Of a stretch of 64,000 bases of DNA, positions 1 through 16,559 are shown one piece after another. Position numbers and translations under genes: made by a program. This DNA comes from Portunus trituberculatus (Eukaryota > Arthropoda > Malacostraca > Decapoda > Portunidae): positions 332,501-396,500 of the forward strand of contig NC_059296.1 in the NCBI RefSeq assembly GCF_017591435.1. Direction: 5' to 3'. Each line of letters begins with the position of its first letter. Position 1 is the first letter of the stretch. The notes beneath the pieces were generated by a model. The model was not told where the DNA came from and made no database searches. It saw nothing but the letters and a program-made list of their open reading frames with translations.

Positions 1-740
1 CCATTTCTGCATGATACAAGGGTGCACATGAGGACTAGGTGTAGAATCTATCTCTCTCTTTCTCTTTCTTATATGTTTAGTGCACATCAGCGTATCTTGG
101 CACAATGGAGAATAAGAGCCAAATGAGTGAAGGACGTAGAGAAATCATATATTCTTGCATGCCATCTGAGTGAGGAGTACAATTTCCTTAACATCTCTCT
201 GCTGTATGTTTCCTTCACAACCTGTCACGCTTAACAACAACCACCAGTGAACAGAATGTCACAGCACGCAGTAACCAGCCACACACACACGCACACAACC
301 ACTACGCGTGGGCACAAAACACTTCACTTCACAAGTCACAAACACAAGACAGCCTCCGCGTCCCTCTGGAGTGCCGGAGGTCAAGGCACTGCGCTCACTC
401 ACAACCTCACACAATGACAAAGCTGCCCACTCAATCCCGCTACTAATTTTCTTTCTCAAACATCCATCACACACTGGAAGACTTTCTTTTCCAAGGTGAC
501 AGATGCAAAGTGATCAGTGAGTCGGAACACACCCGGGGTCAGCGAGTGTGGCGAGGCGGTAGTGGTGGCGGAGTGAGGGGCGGCGCGGCGGGCGGCACTG
601 CTGTCTGGCAGGGCTCTCCTCCCTCCCTCCTGCGTGCCCCAGACCATTCCCCCACTAGTCCCGTCTGTGCCCAGCCCCACGCGGCACCACACCACACCAC
701 CCACTCCTCACACTACTGGTGACCTCACTGCCTCCCGCGC

Positions 741-742
<2 letters not shown>

Positions 743-784
<42 letters not shown>

Positions 785-854
785 TATACCGGCAGCTGTG
801 GACTTAAGAAGGAACAACGAACCGTGAAGAACAGCACACAACACAACACAACAC

Positions 855-918
<64 letters not shown>
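743..918. repeat. Two (CA)n arrays
   Basis: Perfect CA runs at 743-782 and 858-918, separated by unique sequence and a short ACACA-rich bridge. Confidence 0.95.
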
Positions 919-921
<3 letters not shown>

Positions 922-1032
922 GAGACTCATCATTCCACGCAATAGTCGCAATTTTCAGACTAGTAGGAAGAACACGCCACCTGCCACAACACTCGCCTTC
1001 CTTGCCCCAACGCATTACTCCGAACGGCGACC

Positions 1033-1230
<198 letters not shown>

Positions 1231-2030
1231 GAACCAGGACCTTCACACGTAGGTGCTGAAAGACTCTCAATATTTCACCGAAGTGTGGACGTAACGCGGA
1301 CACACACGCTCGTTTATCTATTCCTAGACACGGAGAAGAAGCTGTCAAGGCGTTTATTTTCCCAGTACCGGCTGTCTCCTGCTGTGGCGGCTCTCGTGGC
1401 GGTCAGCGCGGTTAAAGGGTGCCACTCCAACCCGACGCACACAAACAAGTTGTCAAAAACAGCCGTCAAGACAGTAAACGGCAAGAATTCTCAAGCCAGG
1501 AATGTTTCAAGGTATTTGCGGTTACTAGGTTCTGTGTGTGGTTTGTTTGGATTGGTATGTATAGAGGACACGTCACGGCGCTGTTATGGTGAGACGACGG
1601 GCCATACTCTTCAGATGGTTGTGGTGATTTTTGTGTGTCTTCATTACTTTGACCTGGTCTTAGTGGATGTTGTACAGGGGGAATTTTCAAGTGTGGCGTC
1701 ATGGTTGTATAGTGGTTTAGCAAGGACCGTGTATCATCAGTGGGAGTAAACTTTCGTGGGAATCTGAGTAATTATTAGTGTGGGGTTTTGAAATAGGCGT
1801 AATGTGAGCTTACAAGTGTTTCAGATTACAAGCCGCCATGATGTTAAACTCGTATGTGCCGAGATTACATTCCTACGCTGCGATCTTTTTATTTTATGTA
1901 TGTATCTATTTATTACTTGTTTGGTGTTTTTTCTTAATCTTTTTTTTTTCTATTTTCTTTATCGTACGTGAAGGAAACATGTCCACACCTACACCGACAT
2001 CAGTTCATTTGTAGCAGTAGACTCCCTACA

Positions 2031-2031
<1 letters not shown>

Positions 2032-2105
<74 letters not shown>

Positions 2106-2349
2106 CCGAGAGTAGCTATACACCTGCACCTCTACAATGACAAAGTGAGGCACCGTGCATGACAGTCTGAGAAAATAGACCTGAATTTAGCAGAGAGGCC
2201 ACTTTGGCACTCACTGTGGTGGTGTCACGGCATAACAACGTTCACAACCTTCATCTGGTTAGCATAAAACTGCCGGTGACGACTTGCCACTCGCATCCTT
2301 GGGCCCCGCGGAGCACGCCTTGGCCGGGGCTCCCATGCACGCACTACGC

Positions 2350-2406
<57 letters not shown>
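2032..2406. repeat. Two (CA)n arrays
   Basis: Perfect CA runs at 2032-2103 and 2352-2406. Confidence 0.95.
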
Positions 2407-2408
<2 letters not shown>

Positions 2409-2810
2409 GGACGCTCAACCCTTGACAAATTAGTGATGGAAATAGGTATAGGTATGTTTCGTGTTGGGGAATGCCACGTGTAGTCCTGATGGCTTCTTGC
2501 AGCTTCACTTATATTCTTACATTCTTGATCACAAATACCTTAACTACAGAGAAGGTGAAACGCCAAGCAACACTGGACGAGAAAAATTGGAAGTTATCAA
2601 GTCAATGTTTTCCTTTTACAAAATCAGCGAGGAACAATAACCGGTGAGAGTTTAAGAATTTATTAATGGCTTTTTGTGTTTAATATAGTTCTGTCTCATC
2701 GACCTGTAAGACAACTGGTTACTAGCGTCCTTGTGTAGAGAAAAACGTCGTGGTATTGTTTGATGCTAATTTTCCTTCAACACTCACAAGTCCATAATGT
2801 CTCGAAATGG

Positions 2811-2812
<2 letters not shown>

Positions 2813-2894
<82 letters not shown>
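2813..2894. repeat. (GT)n microsatellite
   Basis: Perfect GT run of 82 bp. Confidence 0.97.
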
Positions 2895-2895
<1 letters not shown>

Positions 2896-4505
2896 GCATT
2901 CCTCACAACATACACACCAATATAGCTCAAGCTTCAACACAAGAGATGCCCTTGCGTTGTTCTCTCCCATCTCTCCCTGCCACCTCAACCACTCCCCTTC
3001 AATTCCCCAGCCAGTCCCTTCCACCCATATTGCAAGTTCTCAAACCATCGAGCTCACTCATTATCTCAGACCGTGGCCGCGTGGCTCGTGTCTGGTGGCA
3101 TGTCTGTGCTTACCCCTCCTTCCCTCCCTGCCGCACCCTCACCACTCTCTCTACCCTCGCCATATCATCCATATATTTCATAATCCATTAGGGCCAGACA
3201 GGTATGGGTGTTAGGGAAGCGGGGCGCGAGCTGAAGTGACGGTAAAGGATGGAGAGTTGTACAAATAGATGGTAAGCGACGCCCTCACGTGGCTGTCGCT
3301 GTCTCTGTCTGTCTCCACGCCGTCCATACCCCCCTCCAAGCCCTCAACCTCAGACGGTGTAGCCACGTATCGCTACCTGTCATGCTTCGCGCTCATCCCA
3401 CACATATACATTCATTAATCCAAGCAGGGGAGGTGACGTTGTTCCTAGTCAGCTTAATAGTGGTGTTTCCTGACGTGGCCTTGAGGCGAGAGTGGAGAAG
3501 TGTTTATATACTTGTCTACCTGTACTATTAAAAGGCCTGAGCTATACTCCTGTCCTCTCTGTGAATCTATATTTATCCAGTCTTCCTCTTAGGTTAATAC
3601 ACATTCCTCTAGTCCATTCTAGATATCTATGCTTCTATGGGAGCGTGTTGGTGGCGTTCAAACACCTGTCCTGCTGAGTATAAAGGATCCGCCATGGAGT
3701 GGTAAGGATGGCATGACCTTCACCTGTTCCCGTTGTGGTGCATCACGTAAATGAAATCTTACACAAAAGTAGCTCGTTTAACCAATAAAGCGATAAAACC
3801 TACATTAAAATAAGAAAAAATAAACTGTAACTGTCACAGAGATTACTTCGCCTCACTTTGGCTAATGCACAACAGTGAGGAGAGCACTGCAGGACCTCAG
3901 ACACACCAAGAGCATGCATCTATTACCACCCCACGACACGATGCGCAGCCACACATCACAACACCTGAGAGTGAGGACTTAATAATTCTCCCTTTACCTG
4001 ATGAGTACCACTTGAGAAAACAGGTGAGGCAAAAAGCAGCTGAGACCAAGTGCGGCGCTGCATCCAAGACCCACAACACACAAAACTGAGCCACGTGTGC
4101 GGGAGGGAAGCGTCACCGTGGTAGCAATTAGGTGACAGGATAAACATACACGCAGACACCCTCCCACCACCCCTCTCTGCCCTGGTTGGCTCATATGTAG
4201 CACAGTATTGTTAGAATGAGACACTTTCTGCACCAGGAATATATGTGGTGGGGAAAGAGGACGGGAATGAACAGGAATGGCATCGCAGGCTGGTAAGCAA
4301 GTCAATGTCACCGCTGTGTTGCTGTCTGTCTGGCATTTTACTTAAAGCACTGAGGTTTAAATGCTTCCTCAGTTTTGCTGGGGTTTTCTTATGTGGGTGT
4401 GGATAGGTGTGTGTTCGTGGTGAGGTAATGACAGCAGATATACTACTGTTTCTAGCCTTTTTTCCTAATCTAAGGCATATTATGAGTGAAGAGGTACAGC
4501 AAGGC

Positions 4506-4614
<109 letters not shown>

Positions 4615-5212
4615 ACGTTGTAAGCTGTCAGGGAAAATTGAAGAAAAATATGACTCTAATCTCTTAGCGAAGCCTTTTTTTTTTTTTTTTTCTTTTCCTC
4701 TTTCTTTCTTTTTTACTCTAAGAGGCACCAAGAGGAGGGAAGGGAAGGAAGGAGTAAGGAAAGGAAGCTGTCACGTGCTGAAAATAAATGGTTTCAAAAG
4801 TCTCCTAGTACCAAGAAGAGTCTTTATATATATCCACACATAGTTGTGAAAAGGTTGAAGAATGACGGCTTCGAAATCTTAAAGGGAGGGGCGTGAGGGA
4901 AGCCACCGCCTGTCTGTCCGTCACGAGAGATTACCTCCAATATAAAGGGGTGAGTCTTGCAAGGGAGGGAAGTGAAACAGGGCGGAGTTATTTGCAGACT
5001 TCGTGGGCACAAGAAGAAGCTGTCTAGGTCAACTGGTCTTTTACGGTCTCTATTTCCTGATGTTCTTATGTTCTTACGCCTTTGGTACGGAAAGAAATGG
5101 CTAGGGAGAGCTTCTTGGTCAATTTTTCTGTACCTATCCGATCTTTCTGGTGTACGAAAAGAATTTGTCAGCCACGAGTTGGCAAAAAGAAGCAGTGTAG
5201 TCAGCACTTGAT

Positions 5213-5290
5213 GGAGGAGGAGGAGGAGGAGGAGGAGGAGGAGGAGGAGGAGGAGGAGGAGGAGGAGGAGGAGGAGGAGGAGGAGGAGGA
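5213..5290. repeat. (GGA)n microsatellite
   Basis: Perfect trinucleotide run of 78 bp. It would encode poly-Glu in one frame, but no gene supports that. Confidence 0.97.
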
Positions 5291-5764
5291 GCCAGGAACC
5301 ATTAGCGTGCAGTCACTCATGTGGGTATGAAGGAAAAAAAGGAGGAAAAAAAAAAAACTTATTCTTCACCTCGCTTGCCGCACACCTACTCCAGCCACCC
5401 CACACCAGGAGGAGGCGGTGAGGCAGCGACACTAACTAATGGGGCGGCAGGAGGCGGCGGCGTGTCGCGGCTTTTCCACGCGGGCGGCGACAGAGGGTCG
5501 ACGACAGCACCAACACGCCATGTCGTCAGGCCAATAAAAAAAAAAAAAAAACTATTACACGAGAAAAAAAATGGCGCCTATGAAAACTTTATATTTATTA
5601 ACATTTTACTTCTTCATTGGTGATTTTTTTTTTACGTAAGGGTAATAGTAAAGAAAGCATAGATATAGAGAGCAAATACCCAATACCTCCTCTGCAGATC
5701 CTTAGAGTCCTCTTTCCAAATGGGTTGATGAGTGGTATGTTCAGGCTGGCTGCTTGTACATATT

Positions 5765-5769
<5 letters not shown>

Positions 5770-5862
<93 letters not shown>

Positions 5863-5940
5863 ATAAAACAAAGGAAGATCGAGAAAAAAAAGACGAGTGG
5901 AGGAGTGGGATGACTGCACAAATAGCTAGCAAGGGGAAGC

Positions 5941-6026
<86 letters not shown>
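5770..6026. repeat. Paired (GA)n arrays
   Basis: Perfect GA runs at 5770-5859 and 5945-6026, separated by 85 bp of unique sequence. Confidence 0.96.
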
Positions 6027-6028
<2 letters not shown>

Positions 6029-6104
6029 CACTATAGAAACAACATGAGGAGGACGAGGACGAGGAGAGCATTCTTAAACCATGACAGTCACCCAAACAGC
6101 AGCG

Positions 6105-6310
6105 CCACTGACTTAAACACTTCGCTCTCTCAACACGACTATTTTCAAAGGCCACAGGGATTACTAACCGTGTTCTTAAGTGTGTTTCCCCTTGTTAATA
6201 ACGAAGATACCTTGTTAATTTGTCACTAGAAACGTAAAAAAATACCCTTACAAACCCGTGTCACTAACTGGAGCTCTTTGAAATACGGTTTGGCCCATAA
6301 GTGTTTCAGA
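6105..6310 (+). repeat. Dispersed repeat (probable MITE), member 1
   Basis: Shares TTTCAAAGGCCACAG and following sequence with segments at 7.3 kb (reverse) and 26.05 kb. An AAGTGTTTCAGAAT motif lies near its right end. Exact borders are uncertain. Confidence 0.45.
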
Positions 6311-6548
6311 ATCATCTAAAATCCTACCTCTTCTTCCTCCTCCTCTTCGTCTTCCTCGTCGTCGTAGTCGTCGTCTCCTCAGCGTGACGGAAAGAGAACG
6401 CAGGGTGAGGTGGGGGGAAAAGGCAGTGGCTGGTTTTAAGGACAATCATGAAAGAGCAGTAGTAGGTCGTGGTGGGCCAGTAAATCACCGCGTGTCAGTT
6501 ACGCTTGCGCCAGAAAATAACAAGCGACTGTAGCGAATAAACACAAGT

Positions 6549-6549
<1 letters not shown>

Positions 6550-6586
<37 letters not shown>

Positions 6587-6915
6587 CACACACACCATTA
6601 CAGAATTAAAACATAAATATAAAAAACACCACTTGGTATTTAAATCAAAACGAGTAACAATTTGTATGTTAAAATATATACATATGCGTTTAGTTTGAAT
6701 CTCTCTCTCTCTCTCTCTCTCTCTCAAGGCCATCGCCGAGGAGTGGTGAATAAAGTGGGCATTGCTGCTCACACTTATAAATTTATTGTCCCATCCACTC
6801 CCGAGTCAAACATTGGAATTGTCTGGTGTTTATACTCGTTACTGGCGCTTGTTATGACTCAGATTGAATGCTCTCTCTCTCTCTCTCTCTCTCTGATAAG
6901 ATACCAAACCAGCCA

Positions 6916-6949
<34 letters not shown>

Positions 6950-6965
6950 GTGTGTGTGTGTGTGT
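6550..6965. repeat. Cluster of short (CT)n, (GA)n and (GT)n arrays
   Basis: CT runs near 6550-6581, 6702-6725 and 6872-6894, then GT, GA and GT runs from about 6917 to 6965. Confidence 0.9.
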
Positions 6966-7269
6966 CGTAAACTATGAAACATTCCTCGTTCCTTGCCAGA
7001 CAATCCCACGGAGGATACACCATTTCATCTAGCACCTTACATCATCCGGCCCCCCACACACACACACAGCCTCCCTCCATCCATCCATGCCATCACTCCT
7101 CACACCACCACCACCACCACTAACACATGCCCTAAATTCATCAGAAGCAACGCACGAGTAAAGAAAGACCTCAGGTGCACGCCATCAGGAGAGTGCATCC
7201 CTTCCGCTGGCCGCTCTATACCAGTGTGATGGCTGAGTGGCTGTCTGGTTTACGTCTGTGTGTGTGTGG

Positions 7270-7485
7270 TATGAGGCCGTATTCTGAAACGCTTAGCTCT
7301 CTCACCATCACTGCTTTCCAAAGGTTCCAGTTTAAAGATACGCATGTTTTTTAAGAGTATTTTTATGGCGCTGGTGATTGATTGGTAAGATTTCTAGTTA
7401 ACTAAAAGGAGAAACTGTCTCTGTGGCCTTGGGAAATTGTCGTAGTGAGGGGGAGGGGAGGCGTTTCTGAATGTAAGAGCATATA
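7270..7485 (-). repeat. Dispersed repeat (probable MITE), member 2
   Basis: The ends TATTCTGAAACGCT and, inverted, CATTCAGAAACGCC are imperfect inverted repeats. The interior, on the minus strand, has CCCAAGGCCACAGAGA as in the other members. Confidence 0.5.
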
Positions 7486-8021
7486 ATAGTGTCACTTCTA
7501 CGCTACACTGGCTCTGTTGGGTGTCTGTATGGTTTTCAGTGTTTTCTTAATCATTGTGTGTTTTGATAAGACTTCCGTGTAATCGATGGGAAAACACCCC
7601 CATGACACCTCGACTTATTCAACTCTGAGCGACTGGAGACAATTCTGAGTAGAGGCAAGGAAGGGGAGAGAAGGCAATGTCTCCCACTAGATATCTTTAT
7701 CAGTGTTATTGTTGTTATTATTATCACTACTACTATTGTTGCTGTTGTTCTTGTTGTTGATCTTGTTAAAATGTAGGTAGTAATAATTCCTTACGACAGG
7801 CCAAAGCTCAATGGACTTTTATTTTATTCTTGATTCACGTCATAGTTTGAGAAGACCTCGCATCGTAAAGGGAACAAGAATACACCCATTAGAGCTCGAT
7901 CGATCTATGTGGCTCAGAAGAAAGAAAAGGTCCTTGAGGCAGACCAAAGCGTGTCAAATACAAACCACAGAAGATGAAGGCTGGAGGGATTACAAGTCTT
8001 CCTGCTGATCACACGGAGGCC

Positions 8022-8029
8022 TGACGTCA
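8022..8029 (+). promoter_or_regulatory. CRE-like palindrome in a CpG-rich patch
   Basis: A perfect TGACGTCA sits in a GC- and CpG-rich stretch (about 8010-8170) that also holds a CCGCCCC box near 8085. It resembles a promoter or enhancer, but no coding exon can be tied to it. Confidence 0.25.
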
Positions 8030-8184
8030 CCGCTTAGAGCCCTCGGCCCCACCGCCTCGAGAATAGTGGTGACGCTCCTGCTGCTCCGCCCCACGTAATC
8101 TTACCCCCGCACCCTCCTTTGCCACTACCACCAGCACTACCACGTTCGCCGCGTCATGTTCCCTCATTTTCGGTGCGCACGGTA

Positions 8185-8187
<3 letters not shown>

Positions 8188-8231
<44 letters not shown>

Positions 8232-8358
8232 GCAGCATAAGGTGTGCCTGTCTGGCTGTGTAAATCATTGGGTTGCCTCGCACTCTTGTGTTAGACAGGA
8301 TTTATTTTTTTTCTTTAGCATAACCATTCGCCACTCTTATCCCTTTCCATAATTCAAT

Positions 8359-8421
<63 letters not shown>

Positions 8422-8502
8422 TTACAGCAGCAGCTCATCCTAAAGACTCAAATACCCACTCAAGGATTATGAAAGGAAATGATGAGCAACAATATGTCAC
8501 GT

Positions 8503-8550
<48 letters not shown>

Positions 8551-8606
8551 CAAACACACACATAAACACACACTAGGCAACAATGCATTTCTGTACACTG
8601 TCGTTT

Positions 8607-8639
<33 letters not shown>
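8188..8639. repeat. (CT)n, (GA)n, (CT)n and poly-A tracts
   Basis: Runs at 8188-8229 (CT), 8362-8417 (GA), 8505-8548 (CT) and a 30-base poly-A at 8610-8639. Confidence 0.92.
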
Positions 8640-8643
<4 letters not shown>

Positions 8644-10079
8644 TGACTGGGGTTCAAATAGATAGTCAAATGAGAAAATACGACAGCTATACAGTCTCAC
8701 TGTCACTAAGAAGAAACACAACACAATCTGTAAACAATAATCAGGACACTGATCATGGTTAAGTCACAAGTACTGTTGTTAGATCTGTCTCAAAGCATAC
8801 AAGTGGGAAGTAGATGCACTACAATGTCCTATAAAGAGCATATGTCCACAAATTGTCTCATTGAAAGTGCATGAAAAGAGAGGTATATTTTTCTTTTTAT
8901 AGTACGAAAGTTCCTTCCTCTACCAACAAGCCAACATTTCACAGCTCCTCCCTCAAAATTACATAACTCCATTCCCACAAATAAGAGTTCATTTTCTGCC
9001 CCACAAACCAATATTGTAAAACTCCCTCCCCAAAAACAAGAGTTCATTTCCCTCCCAGCAAAACATAATTTCATTATATCTGCTTGTGTTAATTACAAGC
9101 TTTCACCTCATGTCATTCATAGCTTTCACTTTGAGTCACAAACCAGTTTTCACTGTGTCACTACAAAGTTGAAATATAAAAAGAATTTACTATCATATGT
9201 GAGCACATAAACACAAATTCTATTAACAAATAATGACTGAAAATAGAATTACAACTTAAACATTATGCAAGTTCACTTCAGACAAACACCAAGACCTAAG
9301 TCATCAATATATAGAGGGACAGGAAAGGAAAGAACAGGAGTCAGTAGTGATGCATGATGGCTAAGAGCACCTTCTAGTAGACCTGTCACCTGGCAGCTGA
9401 CTCAGTGGCTTTTTCACAATCTCCACTTGAAATTTTTCATCAATGCATATGTGTTCTCCATCACCACAGCTCCCTCCACTGGCGTGTGCCCAGTCAACTG
9501 GAACACTGTGACACACCCCTACACGATCCAGGTGAATGCATCTGGCTTACTGCTGGATTAAGGTCATCCTTACTTCCTGTCTTGACATCAAGTAAAGTAA
9601 TGAATCTTAGAGCAGGAGAGTGCTGGGTAAACAATCAATAGTGACAAAATTCTACTTCAGACATGGTGATCATGGTGGCTTGATTTAAGTGATATGTTCC
9701 TTGAGTATTCTGCCTCGGTTTGACACTGACAGCTCCTCTTCAGTCACTTAACCCTTGAAATCAACTTCTCAGGACATAAGCCACTTCACCTTATATGCTT
9801 TTGTAAAATATCAACATAAAGAGAACTTGTCATTATGTTCCATAAGTCCCAAATTATCTTCTTCTATCACTGGTATCAAGACTGTACAGTGTAGGAAGTT
9901 ACTCATTCCACATTCCAGTAGTAAGACTTGGCCAGTGGATTAACGAAAGAAGCACTGGTGGTATTGTTTGGGTCATGCTACAATGACAACAATCACCCTG
10001 TGTACTATGTGAACTGCCTATACTGCTGAACCAGCCACCAAGATGAGGTCCTTAAAATATACACGCAATTGGTACTCAC

Positions 10080-12260
10080 ATCCCCAGCTCGTCCTTTCAG
10101 CCACTCCAGCAGGAAGTTCCTTGTTTCCTCAGGGATCTCCTCTGCTTCTCCTTCATCCTATAAGTATGTTGCAAACAACACAAAATTCTATAAAATACTG
10201 CCCATGTAAAATGCACTGTAAAATCACTTGCATTTGGTTTGCTTCATTCTTGCTTAACCACAATACTATTGCAAGTACGCAAGAAATACTACATAACATT
10301 ACAGTTAAATATCAACACTCATGTTAATTCTTCCTAATCAATCAAATTTAAATATAGAAAAAAAATAAATAAATAAAATCAACAGAACATCAGTGTGCAC
10401 ACTAAACTCTCACCTGCGACATCAGTATGGCTTGTCGCAGCTTTTCTGTTGCCTCTAACACACCCAAGCTGGGAGACATGCTGCGGTCAGGCAGACTGGC
10501 CAACTCCAACTGTGTACCTAGAATAATGAGGGAGTGTTTTAATTTTCTGCACATATTGTGTAGCCCATATTGTTGTGATGTAGTACACTGATTAACAGAG
10601 CCGTCAAGCTGAATACTGGGACAGACAATCACTTTACAGCTGTTTCCCACACTTAACATCACACAGTGGAGGCACAAAACAATGATGAAGTACATACAAA
10701 CTCTTCCCAAAATGAACAAGATGTAGCCATGAAAGCAGAAATAAAACTTTGAATACAACTTGCCTTCTTTGTAAATACAAGGTAGCATAATGTAAAGTGT
10801 CCTTCCCTGCAGAATGCATTCAAGAAAAAAAATCATAAAACATTACAAGAACACATGAAATAGGATATTCCTAAATCAATAAGCTTCTTAAGTGTTTTTA
10901 TTTTGTTTTAAAGTGAAATGTATTTATTATCTATAATGCACTTTTTAAAAACTTTCAAATACATTTTAACTATATTCAGTTATGTAAAAAAGAAATCCCA
11001 ATGATCAGTAAATATACTAAACCTAAAAATTTCTTGCAATAAATGAGTTTCTTTAAAGTTTACATACAATTCAATAAGTGAATATTTAAAGAAGAAGAAC
11101 ACTGATATAAAAATAATATATCAGTTAGAACAGTTAATTTTTTTTATTTAAAGTATCTTAATTATGTTTTTGAGTTAAAACTTTGATCACGTAAGCAGCA
11201 CACATAATAAACATCACTCACCTTAAAATAAAACAAGCATAATTAAAAACATTTACTTCTTTAACTGACAGTTACATTCTTTTTCTATCAAGATTCCTTT
11301 TCTACAAATGCTTATTGAATTGTCTGTAAACTTAGAGAAAATTTTTACCACAAAAATTGTTCAACTTTCTGTACAGGTCCGGGTCCTGTGTTCAAAATCC
11401 AGAAAAAAAAAAATTTCCAAATATTTTCTGTCCGATTATTAAAATATGTTTGTTATTTAAAGAAGAACCAATACACGTTTACAATTATAAAGTATTTTTT
11501 GAGCTCCTATGAATAAAGAAAAGATCATAAACAGTAAAAAATTTCAACTTTCATTGCTTTTTATATCAATACTCTTTTTCTTCAAATACTACTGTAATTG
11601 AACTGTCTGTGAATTTACAGAAAAACCTTTTATTACAATTTCTTTCAAACTGAAAAAGATTCATTTAAGATATTTTTGCCTAATCATTAGAATAATTCTT
11701 TATTGAAAGAAGAGTCCCTATGTATTGTTATAAAGTATTTTAAAGTTCGTAGGAATGCAGCATAGCTAATAACAGTTTTCACTATATAATGAAATGAAGA
11801 TACTTCAAACTCTTTTCAACTGATACATATTCTTTTATCAATATTTCTTTTAAATACTAATTGATTAGTCTGTGAACATAGAGAGAAATCTTTAATTACA
11901 ATTTTTTTCATTTAGATCTACATTAAAAAAAAATGATAAAAATTTCACTTAAAATACTTTTTTTCTAATTAACATATGTCCTCTATTCAAAGAAGAACCA
12001 CTTTTCTGTCATTAAGGAGTGACATACACGTGTAAATGTGTCACTTCAAAATGCCTGATTACATTGTTGTCACAAATAAGAACCAACTATCCAAGCCTCT
12101 GATAGTCTAGACATCTATGTGATTTTCTACACATGTCTAGCTATTTCCAAGATATATGCTGTGTAATTAACTTACCTGCTATGATGCCATCCATTTGTTG
12201 CAGGGCAGCTTCAAGCATTTTAGAAGCTTCCACATTTGGAGGTAGAAGCTGGGCACTCAT
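10080..12260 (-). CDS. PPFIBP: Liprin-beta, N-terminal exons (partial gene)
   Basis: Three coding exons join in frame: 12260-12176 (ATG, 28 codons plus one base), 10517-10414 and 10157-10080, each with GT-AG borders. They encode 89 residues. The start reads MSAQLLPPNVEASKM and continues through ASKMLEAALQQMDGIIAG, which closely matches the conserved N terminus of animal liprin-beta (ASxMLxAALEQMDGIIAG). The third exon, with FLLEWLKG, matches the family's segment ending in LVEWLQS. Liprins-beta pair with liprin-alpha and LAR-type phosphatases as cytoplasmic scaffolds at synapses and adhesion sites, using an N-terminal coiled coil and C-terminal SAM domains. Only the lead-in to the coiled coil is visible. 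The next exon should begin in phase 0 below 10080, but no matching exon is seen down to position 1, so the following intron probably exceeds 10 kb. 5' UTR exons, perhaps near 14.9-15.1 kb, are not resolved. Confidence 0.88.
11085..12010. repeat. Degenerate tandem duplication in the liprin-beta intron
   Basis: Related blocks recur near 11.09, 11.46, 11.70 and 11.99 kb (AAAGAAGAACCA-type core). In between are AATTGxxxTGTCTGTGAA-like and TATAAAGTATTTT segments. Spacing varies from about 240 to 370 bases, so the duplication is old and diverged. Confidence 0.5.
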
Positions 12261-14869
<2,609 letters not shown>

Positions 14870-14870
<1 letters not shown>

Positions 14871-15560
14871 CACTCCAGACTCGCCGCGGTGAGCTGTGTT
14901 ATGTTAGCACCTTTGTACCTGAGAGGTGCCTCGCCCCCAGCCAGCGCCTACCTCAGTGGTGCCCCACGGCCTCCTGGCGCCCAGCACCCCACTGCTCTAT
15001 TTACTAAACACCTTAACCCACGAGTCACTTTACAAACCTTAGTTTTCAGTAAATAACCGAATTTGATAGAACCCCGAGGGACGTAGCCCGCATCAAAGCC
15101 CTGCTAAGAGAGCCAACCCAGTGTCCACCGGAAGAGATTTGTAAACAAACATTTCTTAAAAATCACTAAATTATATTTATTTTTAGTCTTCTTATTCTCG
15201 TTTATAATACACGATGAATAATTCTATTTTATTAATTTTTGATGGTCAATCTAACGTATTTGTTATTATTACTTATAAAATCCTGAATGTCATTAATAAA
15301 GAAATGCGAGCCAACTGTTGCATATTTCCACAAACATCACACACCAAACATACATATATAACCACAAGCATGACCAGTATCAACAAAACATAACAAATAA
15401 TTCAATAATTTACACCATTATGAAGTTCTTAGTAATAAAGGTGGTATAACTATGGATGGGGGGTGTCGGGGTGGGGGAGCAAGGGCCACCGGCAGAGAGA
15501 ACGGGCCTTGTATAGACGCTGCCTGGCCATTGTGTGCTGGCCCGCATGAGTAAACAATAC
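14870..15560. promoter_or_regulatory. CpG-rich patches upstream of liprin-beta exons
   Basis: Two GC-rich islands (about 14880-15130 and 15440-15560) interrupt otherwise AT-rich DNA, 2.6 kb and more upstream of the liprin-beta ATG on the minus strand. They could hold its promoter and a 5' UTR exon. No coding sequence is recognised. Confidence 0.25.
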
Positions 15561-15639
15561 GGAGGTTAGGTTACGCAGGGTTGTTAAATGAATTATGTGG
15601 TGCTCACCTCCCTAATGAAGTGACGACTTTCTGGTACTG

Positions 15640-16320
15640 TTTCAGTGAATGTTTGGGGATAGAATTATACATTCAGAAACTTCACATCTCATCTCTTGCT
15701 AAAACAGCTTCTATGAAGTTAGGTGTTCTGCGGCGCCGTCTCCACCTTTTTTTTTTTTTTTTTTTTTCGCCCCTCCAACTGCTAACTCTATACAAGGGCC
15801 TTATCCGTCTTTGTATGGAGTACTCTTCGCATGTTGGGGGGAAGGGGTTCCACTCATACAACTTTTGGGGTGGAATCAAAAGCTTTTCGTCTCATCAACT
15901 CCCCTCGTCTGACTGACTGTCTTTTGCCTCTTTCTCACCGCCGAAATGTTGCACCTCTTTCTATCTTTTATCGCTAGTGTCATGCTAACTGCTCTATTGA
16001 TCTTGCTAACTGCATGCCTTCCTTGCTCCTGCGGACTCGTTGCACAAGGCTTTCTTCTTCCTCTCGTTCCTATTCTGTCCAACTCTTTAATACAAGAGTT
16101 AACCAGTACTCTCAATCATTCATACCTTTTACAGTAAACTCTGGAACTCCCTGCCTGCTTCTATCTTTTCAACTTCCTTCCACGTGACTTCTTTTAAGAG
16201 GGAGGTTTCAAGACATTAGTCTCTGGCTTTTAGCTAACTCTTTCAAATCTTAGGAAACTTGCAGTTCCAGTGGGCCTTTTTTTTTTTTTTATTTTGTTGC
16301 CCTTGGCGGTTTTCCCTCTT
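15640..16320 (+). mobile_element. 3' fragment of the same non-LTR family
   Basis: Shares the LHISS, LLTLYKGLIR and LILLTACLPCSCGL blocks with the element at 33-35 kb, then its 3' UTR with TTGCCCTTGGC. 5' truncated and frame-broken; it abuts a (TA)n array. Confidence 0.75.
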
Positions 16321-16323
16321 GCG

Positions 16324-16426
<103 letters not shown>

Positions 16427-16559
16427 TCTTTAAACACTTACGAGACAGCGTCTACTAATGAAAGAACATAAGAAATAACAGGTCTTTGCCTCGACTAGGT
16501 AGAGCCGCCTTCCTGTCTCACATCCAACAAAAGGCGCCTGTCTGCTGTAGATAGTGTAA

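Noticed and set aside
1285..1749. 154-residue open frame on the plus strand
   Set aside because: No family resemblance, no repeats or domains, and it begins beside a GA array. Possibly chance; not called.
5082..5330. Frame ending in poly-Glu
   Set aside because: The Glu run is a (GGA)n microsatellite and the upstream part matches nothing recognised.
5321..5623. Gly/Ala-rich open frame
   Set aside because: GC-rich patch with poly-A interruptions; no splice or homology support.
9363..9497. Possible minus-strand exon with Cys residues after the third liprin-beta exon
   Set aside because: The open frame is not in phase with the phase-0 exon end at 10080, and the sequence is unlike liprin-beta.
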